Positions 6,676 through 14,073 of a DNA stretch of 22,020 nucleotides are shown here, piece by piece (positions within the stretch are counted from its first letter, which is position 1; the number at the start of each line of letters is the position of its first letter). Location: positions 1 through 22,020 of the forward strand of contig JABDJG010000152.1 in NCBI GenBank assembly GCA_013002595.1. Reading direction: 5' to 3'. The position numbers and the translations under genes were made by a program. The notes under the pieces are model-generated. The model was given only the letters and a program-made list of their open reading frames with translations, did no database searches and was not told where the DNA came from. Source of the stretch: Hyphomicrobiales bacterium. GTDB taxonomy: Bacteria > Pseudomonadota > Alphaproteobacteria > Rhizobiales > Aestuariivirgaceae.

Positions 6676-7806
6676 CTGATCCAGGTCCAAAGCCATTATC
6701 GTGGCATTAGCCCTGGAGCCGTCTTGAAGCGCATAATAGCCGGGCCGCGATCCCACCTCGGCAAGGCCAGCCGAACCATAAAGAGCCTTTGCGGCAGTAT
6801 TGTCGGCCCGCACCTCCAGAAACATCTTGGCAGCGCCGTCAGATTTCGCCTGAGCGATGGCGGGGCCAAGCAGCTGAGCAGCGACGCCGCGCCGGCGCAT
6901 GGCGGGTCTGACGCACAATGTGATGATCTCAGCCTCGTCTGCCGCCTGACGATAAAGAATGAAGCCGGCCGGTTCATCGTTGCCGTCGCCGGGCACGGCG
7001 ATCAAAGCGGTCATGCCCGGTGATGCCAGCATTGTCGACAGATCGTCTGCACTCCAGCCATCAGGAAAGCACTCGCCATGTATCCCGGCCAGAACGACCG
7101 CAAAGCCGGCATCGCCAGGCAAGATTGTCACGTCCATCCGAGCCAGCTTGATCTGGGCAGCCTGCGGCTTGGCATCGGCAGGCCTGAGATAGAGCGGCGC
7201 CGGTGGCGCAGTGCACGCGGCCTTGCTTGCGCCGAGCCGGGCAACAACAACCGCGTCGGGCAGCGCCGGTGCGCCCGAAAATTGCCAGCCTGCGGGCCGA
7301 TCGATGATCAGGCCGACCCCGCTGCCAACAATGATGCGGGCCGTATCCGTCAGATGGTGCATCAACTCAGCCAATAGAACGCATTGCGGTTCCGACAAGG
7401 CTTCGCAGGTGTGTGAAAAGGTCTGAATGTACACAGCATTGCGCCGAGCATCCATCACCACGCTAATCGGCAACTGGTCCGGGTTATCGTCCACATTGGC
7501 TGCAATCGCCTGCAGCGTCGTCACCCCGACTACTGGAATATCGAGCGCCCGGCCAATGCCGCGCGACATGGCAAGACCAATTCGGACGCCTGTAAACGTG
7601 CCTGGCCCGGTCGTCACTGCGATGCGGTCGAGCTGATTGAAATCTACACCAGCATGGTCGGCGATTTCCCGGGTCATGTCGGCCAGGCGCTCTGCATGCC
7701 CCTGCTGCATCGGTTCGTGCATCTGGCCGAGCACTGGCCCATCGCCGGTATCGATCAAGGCCGCCGAACAGGCTGCCAGCGTCGTATCAAGGGCAAGAAT
7801 CAACAC
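6664..7806 (-). CDS. TsaB-RimI fusion: t6A complex subunit and N-acetyltransferase
   Basis: Two functions normally encoded by adjacent genes are in one 380-residue frame. Residues 1 to about 215 are TsaB, the inactive ASKHA-fold partner of TsaD in tRNA threonylcarbamoyladenosine (t6A) synthesis: LILALDTTLAACSAAL at the N-terminus, TTGPGTFTGVRIGLAMSRG (65-83) and the typical TsaB end PLYLRPADAKPQ (204-215). After a short linker, residues 224-380 are a GNAT acetyltransferase like RimI, which acetylates the N-terminus of ribosomal protein S18: the acetyl-CoA loop RRRGVAA (304-310), FLEVRADNTAAKALY (329-343) and GYYAL. The start is GTG 7804-7806 (TTG is the next codon) with no clear ribosome binding site. 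An internal ATG at 7135-7137 lacks one too, so a separate RimI product is unlikely. nifU lies 70 bp upstream. Confidence 0.9.
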   Translation of the reverse strand: MLILALDTTLAACSAALIDTGDGPVLGQMHEPMQQGHAERLADMTREIADHAGVDFNQLDRIAVTTGPGTFTGVRIGLAMSRGIGRALDIPVVGVTTLQAIAANVDDNPDQLPISVVMDARRNAVYIQTFSHTCEALSEPQCVLLAELMHHLTDTARIIVGSGVGLIIDRPAGWQFSGAPALPDAVVVARLGASKAACTAPPAPLYLRPADAKPQAAQIKLARMDVTILPGDAGFAVVLAGIHGECFPDGWSADDLSTMLASPGMTALIAVPGDGNDEPAGFILYRQAADEAEIITLCVRPAMRRRGVAAQLLGPAIAQAKSDGAAKMFLEVRADNTAAKALYGSAGLAEVGSRPGYYALQDGSRANATIMALDLDQDRF

Positions 7807-7876
7807 GGACAGAACACATTTGCCGGTTCAGACCGGGCGGCAACAGGAGAACTGAGGATAACAGCGTCGCGGATCG

Positions 7877-8434
7877 TCAAACCGGCCGGACTTCCGACAC
7901 TTCTGGAATGAAGTGGCGCAGCAGGTTTTCGATGCCGTGTTTCAAGGTCGCAGTCGATGACGGGCAACCCTGACAGGCGCCTTTCATCTGCAGGAACACG
8001 ATGCCCTCCTTAAAACCGTGGAAGGTGATGTCGCCGCCATCCTGCGCCACAGCCGGGCGCACTCTGGTGTCGAGCAGTTCTTTGATCGTCGAGACAATCT
8101 CTTCATCGGCCTCATCGAAAAATTCTTCCGAGGCCACTTCAGCGCCTTCATCATCGCTGAGAACCGGCGCGCCGGACAGATAGTGCTCCATGATGACGCC
8201 GAGGATTGCTGGTTTCAGGTGCTGCCAGTCGCCATCGTCCTTGGTGACGGTGATGAAGTCGGCGCCCAGGAAAACCCCTGAGACCCCGTTCACCGAGAAC
8301 AGGCGGGTCGCCAGCGGCGATGCTTCTGCATCGTCGAGCGTGCGAAAATCGCGAGGTGCGCCGGAGACTACCGGTTCACCAGGGATAAACTTCAGGGTTG
8401 CCGGGTTCGGCGTAGCTTCAGTCTGGATAAACAT
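7877..8434 (-). CDS. NifU-family Fe-S scaffold/carrier protein (Nfu type)
   Basis: Nfu proteins bind an Fe-S cluster and hand it to client enzymes. The 185-residue product has the Nfu N-terminal domain (starting FIQTEATPNPATLKFIPGE, through about residue 90) and a C-terminal NifU domain (about 112-182) with the cluster-binding C154-x2-C157 in GACQGCPSS. This is the usual two-domain form in alphaproteobacteria and mitochondria. ATG 8432-8434 is preceded by GGGAG nine bases upstream. It follows trpS after 105 bp; rhizobia often have a universal stress protein gene in that gap, but here there is none. A candidate Irr box about 60-75 bp upstream suggests iron control separate from trpS. Confidence 0.93.
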   Translation of the reverse strand: MFIQTEATPNPATLKFIPGEPVVSGAPRDFRTLDDAEASPLATRLFSVNGVSGVFLGADFITVTKDDGDWQHLKPAILGVIMEHYLSGAPVLSDDEGAEVASEEFFDEADEEIVSTIKELLDTRVRPAVAQDGGDITFHGFKEGIVFLQMKGACQGCPSSTATLKHGIENLLRHFIPEVSEVRPV

Positions 8435-8493
8435 GATGTATAGCTCCCGCCGCAGAAAGTCATGCGGACATTGATGTCACAAGCGACGATATA

Positions 8494-8510
8494 GTTAGAA
8501 TAGTTCCAAA
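8494..8510. promoter_or_regulatory. candidate Irr box (iron control element) upstream of nifU
   Basis: GTTAGAA-TAG-TTCCAAA matches the alphaproteobacterial iron control element TTTAGAA-N3-TTCTAAA at all but two positions, by my recollection of that consensus. It lies in the trpS-nifU gap, centred 68 bp before the nifU start, where a promoter is needed. Irr regulation of an Fe-S carrier is biologically sensible. No binding evidence is available. Confidence 0.5.
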
Positions 8511-8539
8511 GTGCGGCAATGTCCACGTTTACCGGCGAT

Positions 8540-9574
8540 CTAGCGTATGAAGCCGACAATCTTTTTGACTTCTTCATAAACCGGCGCTGCAATCGTCCTG
8601 GCCTTTTCGGCACCCGTCTTCAGAACACCGTCGATATAGGCCTTGTCCGCCATCATTCGGTTCATTTCTTCGCCGATCGGGCCCAATTTGGCAACTGCCA
8701 GGTCGGCCAGGGCCGGTTTGAAGCTGGAAAACTGCCCGCCGCCGTGGGTTTTCAGCGTTTGCTCGACGGATTCGCCTTCAAGTGCGGCATAAATGCCGAC
8801 AAGATTGGCTGCCTCGGGCCGGTCTTTCAGACCGTCTGGCTCTGACGGCAACGCGTCAGGATCTGTCTTGGCCTTGCGGATCTTGCGGGCAATCGCATCC
8901 GCATCATCCGTCAGATTAATGCGCGACAGGTCGGAAGGATCCGACTTCGACATCTTCTTGGTGCCATCCTTGAACGACATGACCCGCGTTGCCGGCCCGG
9001 AGATAAGCGGCTCGGGCAGCGGAAAGAATCCGTCCTCGTAGCCGGCCTCGCGAATAGACTTGGCGAAGTCGTTGTTGAATTTCTGGGCGATGTCGCGTGA
9101 CAGCTCAAGGTGCTGCTTTTGGTCTTCGCCAACCGGCACGTGAGTTGCCCGATAGGCCAGGATGTCGGCCGCCATCAGGTTGGGATACGAAAACAGGCCC
9201 ACAGACGAATTCTCACTGTCCTTGCCGGCCTTTTCCTTGAACTGGGTCATCCGGTTGAGCCAGCCCATGCGGGCAACACAATTGAAAATCCAGGCCAGCT
9301 CGGCATGCTGCGGCACCTGGCTCTGGTTGAAAACGATATGCTTGTCGGCATCGATGCCCGCCGCCAGAAAGGCAGCGGTCACCTCGCGGGTATTGTGCGC
9401 CAACTCCTTGGGCTCTTGCCACACCGTGATCGCATGCAGGTCGACCACGCAGTAGATGCACGCATGGCTCTTTTGCATGTCGACGAAACGGGTAATTGCA
9501 CCCAGATAGTTACCCAGATGCAGGTTTCCCGTGGGCTGAACCCCGGAAAAAACGCGTGGCACAGGTTTGGTCAT
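8540..9574 (-). CDS. trpS: tryptophanyl-tRNA synthetase
   Basis: TrpS charges tRNA-Trp with tryptophan in the cytosol. The 344-residue class I synthetase shows the HIGH-equivalent GNLHLGN (16-22), the tryptophan-pocket region with GWLNRMTQFKEK (104-115), VGEDQKQHLELSRD (148-161) and KMSKS (207-211), so both ATP-binding signatures are intact. Start ATG 9572-9574 has GGAG six bases upstream. A longer in-frame version starting at 9625 adds 17 residues that do not look like TrpS and would swallow this ribosome binding site. It lies between murJ (70 bp upstream) and nifU, the order typical of Rhizobiales. Confidence 0.97.
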   Translation of the reverse strand: MTKPVPRVFSGVQPTGNLHLGNYLGAITRFVDMQKSHACIYCVVDLHAITVWQEPKELAHNTREVTAAFLAAGIDADKHIVFNQSQVPQHAELAWIFNCVARMGWLNRMTQFKEKAGKDSENSSVGLFSYPNLMAADILAYRATHVPVGEDQKQHLELSRDIAQKFNNDFAKSIREAGYEDGFFPLPEPLISGPATRVMSFKDGTKKMSKSDPSDLSRINLTDDADAIARKIRKAKTDPDALPSEPDGLKDRPEAANLVGIYAALEGESVEQTLKTHGGGQFSSFKPALADLAVAKLGPIGEEMNRMMADKAYIDGVLKTGAEKARTIAAPVYEEVKKIVGFIR

Positions 9575-9644
9575 GGAAATCTCCCAACAAACTGGATCGG
9601 GTATATGCCCGCAATTGCCGCTCAAGCCAAGAGCTATACGGCGC

Positions 9645-11204
9645 TCATTTGCGTTTGAGTGATTGTTTCAGCTCTCTAGGACGGAAAACACCGGTTGCAT
9701 AGGTGATCCCGAAGTAGACGCCGGCACCGATGCCAACCAGCATCGCGAGGACAAGGCTGCGGAACAAAACAGGATAGCTGTTGTTGAACAACGCCGCGGT
9801 CAGATGATCGGCACCGATCAGAACCAGCCCCATGGCAAGGCTTGCCGCAATTATCAGCCGCAGGTTGCGTTGCAATTGTGGATCGCTGTGGAAATGTCCG
9901 CGCCGGGTCAAGGTGAACCCTAACAGACCCGCATTGAGCCAGCCGGCCATCGTGGTTCCCGCTGCAATGCCGACATGACCGAAGAACGGAAACAGCGCCA
10001 GTGCCGCGAGGATATTGACGGCGACGCCTGCTGCCGCGAAATACATCGGCGTGCGTGTGTCCTCGCGGGCAAAGAACCCCGGCGAAAAAATCTTGATCAG
10101 TACGAACGACGGCAGACCGGCCGCGAAGGCAGCCAGTGCCGCGGCACTGGCCTGAGTGTCGCTTGCCACAAATGCACCGCGCTCGAACAACACCTGGATC
10201 ACCGGGTAGGGGATCGCCATCAGTGCAACGGCTGCCGGGATGGTCAGAAACATCGAGATGTCGACCGACCGGTTCTGCGTCGCTCGCACCTTGTTGTCGT
10301 CGCCGGCCCGCAGACTGCGTGACAATTCCGGCAACAGCACAACGCCAATCGCAACCCCGACGACACCGAGCGGCAATTGATAGATCCGGTCAGCATAGTA
10401 GAGCCAGGATGGCGCGCTTGATTGCAATGAGGCGATGATCGTTGAAATCACAAGGTTGAGCTGGGTAATACCGCCGGCAACGACGCCGGGAATGCCGAGC
10501 GCAATCAACCGCCTCAGCCTGTCGGTCATCTGCGGCCGGCGCAATTTGAGAGGCATTCCTGCCCTGCGGCAGGCAACCCAAAGCATCACTAGTTGCACAG
10601 CGCCAGCGGCGCTGACCCCCCACACCAGCGCCTTGCCCGTGCGCGCCGTGTTACCCCAGCCTGCCAGCGTGATGAACGCCAGCACCGAGATCATGACGAT
10701 GTTGAGTACAATCGGTGCGGCAGCGGCTGCCGTAAACCGGTGCAGACTGTTGAGGACGCCGGCAAGCAGCGCGACCAGCGACATGAAAACCAGATAGGGA
10801 AATGCGATCCGCGTTAGTGTAACAGCCAGCTCGAACTTGCCGGGCTCGCTGGCAAATCCGGGGGCGAACAGATACATCAGCCAGGGCATTGCGATTTCGG
10901 CGATTGCCAGCACGGTCAACAGGACGAACAACAGGCCGGCCAGCACTTCTTCGCCAAAATCGCGAGCCGCCGCCGGGCCGTCACCTTCCAGCCGTTTTGC
11001 AAACAGCGGCACGAAGGCTGAATTGAACGCGCCTTCGCCAAACAACCGGCGGAACAGATTGGGAAAGCGGAAGGCGACGACAAAGGCGTCGGCAACCGGA
11101 CCGGTCCCGATCACCGCCGCCATCATGACATCTCTGACAAAGCCAAGCAGCCGGCTGATCATCGTCAGCCCGCCAACAGTCGCTGCCGACTTGAACAGCT
11201 GCAT
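9645..11204 (-). CDS. murJ: lipid II flippase MurJ (MviN)
   Basis: MurJ moves the peptidoglycan precursor lipid II across the inner membrane. The 519-residue product is a MOP-superfamily transporter with about 14 hydrophobic segments. Family-typical regions are SRLLGFVRDVMMAAVIGTGP near the N-terminus, AFRFPNLFRRLFGEGAFNSAFVP, and later SPGFFAREDTRTP. Start ATG 11202-11204 is preceded by GGGAG five bases upstream; an ATG five codons earlier has no such site and is less likely. It sits 79 bp after glnD on the same strand and ends 70 bp before trpS. Nothing suggests loss of function. Confidence 0.96.
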   Translation of the reverse strand: MQLFKSAATVGGLTMISRLLGFVRDVMMAAVIGTGPVADAFVVAFRFPNLFRRLFGEGAFNSAFVPLFAKRLEGDGPAAARDFGEEVLAGLLFVLLTVLAIAEIAMPWLMYLFAPGFASEPGKFELAVTLTRIAFPYLVFMSLVALLAGVLNSLHRFTAAAAAPIVLNIVMISVLAFITLAGWGNTARTGKALVWGVSAAGAVQLVMLWVACRRAGMPLKLRRPQMTDRLRRLIALGIPGVVAGGITQLNLVISTIIASLQSSAPSWLYYADRIYQLPLGVVGVAIGVVLLPELSRSLRAGDDNKVRATQNRSVDISMFLTIPAAVALMAIPYPVIQVLFERGAFVASDTQASAAALAAFAAGLPSFVLIKIFSPGFFAREDTRTPMYFAAAGVAVNILAALALFPFFGHVGIAAGTTMAGWLNAGLLGFTLTRRGHFHSDPQLQRNLRLIIAASLAMGLVLIGADHLTAALFNNSYPVLFRSLVLAMLVGIGAGVYFGITYATGVFRPRELKQSLKRK

Positions 11205-11283
11205 GGATGCTCCCGTCAATGAACCGCTCTAGTTTAGCTTCTATGGGCGAATCACGCCCGTCACAAGGCTCGGGCCGGCCATG

Positions 11284-14073
11284 TCAGGATGCCAGCTTCT
11301 GTTTCGTCTTGGTATCTTCGGGCGTCAATGTCGCCATCAGCTGCCGGTGGATGGCGGCCCGCCGGTTGGCATTGGTGATCTTGCCGCCGGTCAGATCGGT
11401 TACATAGAACACATCGACCGCCCGCTCACCGAAAGTGGTGATATGTGCAGAGCCGATGTTCAGGTTCAGTCTGAAGAGGGTATCGGTCAATTCAAACAGC
11501 AATCCGATCCGATCAAGCCCGGCGACTTCCAGAACGGTAAACCTGTGTGAGGAGTCATTGTCGATGACCACTTGTGGTGCGACCGTGAACGCGGCGGAGC
11601 GCCGGCTGGCCTGGCGGGCTTCGGCCACCGCTTCACGAATGCGCAACTGGCCGCGTATGGCAAGTCCGATCTGGTCCGTGATCCGCTTGGCCCGCCGTTG
11701 TTCGTCATACTGGTCCTGGAACTGTCGCTGAATCAAAAGTGTATCGAGAGCCATGCCGTCGGTGGTCGTGAATATCTGGGCACTGGCAATGTTGGCGCCG
11801 GTCGCCGCACATGCACCGGTCAACTGTGCGAGCAGGCGCGGATGGTCAGGGGCAACCACGGCAATCTCGGTAATGGCGGTAAACGCATCGAGCTTGATCC
11901 GGGTTGCCACGTGTTCATCGGTTTTTTCTGCTTCCTCGAGAAGTTCGGCGTGTGCCAGCTGATGACCGAGATCGACGTTCAGCCAGTAGGGGCCGTAGTG
12001 CCGGGCCAGATAGGCCTTGCGTTTTTTGGCGCTCCAGTCCGGTTGGTTCTCGATGAAGCGGTTCTGCGATTCCTCCACGCGCTGTTGCCGGGAAACGCTG
12101 CTGTGGCCGCCCGACACAACCGGTTCGGTTTCAAAGTACAACGTGCGCAGCAATTGACCTTTCCAGCCGTTCCACACGCCTGGCCCGACGGCGCGAATGT
12201 CCGCTGCCGTTAGGATCAACAACAGTTTCAACCGTTCAGGGCTCTGCACCACGGCGGCAAAATCCAGGATGGTTTTGTAGTCGTTGAGGTCGCGCATCTG
12301 CGCTGTCTCGCTCATCAACAGGTGATGACGCACCAGCCAGGCCACCGTCTCGGTTTCCGATGGTGTCAGGCCGAAGCGCGGGCATAGCGACTTTGCCACT
12401 TTCTCGCCGGCAATCGAATGATCTTCTTTGCGACCTTTGGCAATGTCGTGCAAAAACACTGCGACGTAGAGCACTTTGCTGTTGCGCAGCGTGTGAATGA
12501 TGTCCGTCGACAGCGGCAGTTCGTCTTCCGCGGCGCCATTTTTAATTTCGGCCAGCTCCCCGATTGCCCGCAACAGGTGCTCATCGACCGTGTAGTGATG
12601 GTACATGTTGAACTGCATCATTGCCACGATCTTGCCGAACTCCGGCACAAATTTCCCAAGCACGCCGGCTTCGTTCATTCGCCGCAGCACGGTCTCGGGA
12701 TCTCGGTTGCCGGTCAGCATGTCGATGAACAGCCGGTTAGCTTCCGGGTTGTTTCGTACATCCTTTTTGATCAGCGAAAGTGATCGGCGCACCAACTTCA
12801 ATGCATTGGGATGAATGCCCACATCGTATTTGTCGGCCAGTGCGAACAGGCGGATCAGATTGATCGGGTCGTTTGAGAACGCGTCATCGGATTTTACATT
12901 GATGCGACCGGTTACGATGTGGAAATCCGCACTCTCCTTGATCTTGCTTGGCCGCCGGGTGAACCGGGAAAAGAACCGGCTCATGCGCGGCGCAAGCTTC
13001 ATATGTTGCGATTCCAATACGGAGCAGAAAATCCGCGTCAGATCGCCGACGTCCTTGGCGATCAGAAAATAATGCCGCATGAACCGCTCGACATGGCTGA
13101 GGCCGCCGTGTGCGGTATACCCCAACCGTTCGGCAAGCTCGGCCTGCTTGTCGAAGTTGATCCGGTCATCGCCGCGCCTCATCAAGAAGTGCAAATGGCA
13201 TCTGACCGCCCACAGAAAATCTTCGCACTTCATGAACCGTTTGAGCTCACGTCTGGTGAAAATGCCGGCATCCTGAAGTGTCTTGGCATCCTGTGTCCCG
13301 TGCAGGAACTTGGCGATCCAGAACAATGTATGCAGGTCGCGCAACCCGCCTTTGCTGTCCTTGACATCCGGCTCGACGAGATAACGCGATGCACCGGCAC
13401 GTTGATGCCGCAGGTCCCGCTCAGCAAGCTTGTCCGCAATGAAGGCCTCAGCTTCGCCCTCGATGACATCTGCGCGGAAGCGTTCGTTCAGGTCGTCGCA
13501 AAGCGCCCGGTCGCCGCAGACATATCGTGCCTCAAGCACGGCGGTCATGATCGTTCCGTCAGCCTTGGCGAGCCGGATGCACTCATCGATGCTGCGGGTT
13601 GAATGGCCAACCTTGAAACCGAGATCCCACAGCATGTACAGGATGTATTCGATGACGCTCTCGCTCCAGCCGGTCTGCTTGTAGGGCAAGACGAACAACA
13701 GATCGATGTCCGAGCCCGGTGCCAGTGTGCCGCGGCCATAACCACCGACTGCAACGACGGACACCCGTTCGCTGGTTGAAGGGTTGAGGGCAGGGTAGGC
13801 CCGCGTTGATGCAAAGCGATAGAGCGCGCAAATCAATTCATCCTGAATGACCGACAGGCGCTGGGCACAAGCTGTTCCCTTGCCGTCACCCATAAGCTGG
13901 GCTTCGACAGCCTTGCGCGCCGACTTAAGCTCAGCCTTCAGGTGGGCCAGCATCTCTTTGCGGAACGTGGCGCTCGATACGTCATGCTGCTCGGCCAGGT
14001 TCTCCAGCCAATCGACAATGGCGTCAGCGCTTAGCAAAGCGTCTACCGGTGATGTTTTCTTGCTCGAGCTCAT
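11284..14073 (-). CDS. glnD: bifunctional [protein-PII] uridylyltransferase / uridylyl-removing enzyme
   Basis: GlnD senses glutamine and adds UMP to, or removes it from, PII proteins (GlnB/GlnK), setting nitrogen assimilation. The 929-residue protein has all four parts: the nucleotidyltransferase domain with GGYGRGTLAPGSDIDLL (110-126, metal ligands D122 and D124); the conserved KDSKGGLRDLHTL (238-250); the HD domain for UMP removal (about 495-590, H542-D543 in FLHDIAKGRKEDHS); and two C-terminal ACT domains (about 735-790 and 845-895) that bind glutamine. The start ATG 14071-14073 overlaps the mutS stop as ATGA, fixing the start and suggesting coupled translation. The mutS-glnD-murJ order is typical of rhizobia. 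Confidence 0.97.
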   Translation of the reverse strand: MSSSKKTSPVDALLSADAIVDWLENLAEQHDVSSATFRKEMLAHLKAELKSARKAVEAQLMGDGKGTACAQRLSVIQDELICALYRFASTRAYPALNPSTSERVSVVAVGGYGRGTLAPGSDIDLLFVLPYKQTGWSESVIEYILYMLWDLGFKVGHSTRSIDECIRLAKADGTIMTAVLEARYVCGDRALCDDLNERFRADVIEGEAEAFIADKLAERDLRHQRAGASRYLVEPDVKDSKGGLRDLHTLFWIAKFLHGTQDAKTLQDAGIFTRRELKRFMKCEDFLWAVRCHLHFLMRRGDDRINFDKQAELAERLGYTAHGGLSHVERFMRHYFLIAKDVGDLTRIFCSVLESQHMKLAPRMSRFFSRFTRRPSKIKESADFHIVTGRINVKSDDAFSNDPINLIRLFALADKYDVGIHPNALKLVRRSLSLIKKDVRNNPEANRLFIDMLTGNRDPETVLRRMNEAGVLGKFVPEFGKIVAMMQFNMYHHYTVDEHLLRAIGELAEIKNGAAEDELPLSTDIIHTLRNSKVLYVAVFLHDIAKGRKEDHSIAGEKVAKSLCPRFGLTPSETETVAWLVRHHLLMSETAQMRDLNDYKTILDFAAVVQSPERLKLLLILTAADIRAVGPGVWNGWKGQLLRTLYFETEPVVSGGHSSVSRQQRVEESQNRFIENQPDWSAKKRKAYLARHYGPYWLNVDLGHQLAHAELLEEAEKTDEHVATRIKLDAFTAITEIAVVAPDHPRLLAQLTGACAATGANIASAQIFTTTDGMALDTLLIQRQFQDQYDEQRRAKRITDQIGLAIRGQLRIREAVAEARQASRRSAAFTVAPQVVIDNDSSHRFTVLEVAGLDRIGLLFELTDTLFRLNLNIGSAHITTFGERAVDVFYVTDLTGGKITNANRRAAIHRQLMATLTPEDTKTKQKLAS

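Noticed and set aside
7135..7137. Internal ATG as a separate rimI start
   Set aside because: No ribosome binding site precedes it and there is no stop after the TsaB part, so one fused product is the simpler reading.
8435..8539. Expected universal stress protein gene between trpS and nifU
   Set aside because: The 105-bp gap is too short and holds only the candidate Irr box and promoter region; the gene is absent here.
9575..9625. 17-residue extension of TrpS
   Set aside because: A good GGAG site lies inside it, six bases before ATG 9574, and the extension is not TrpS-like.
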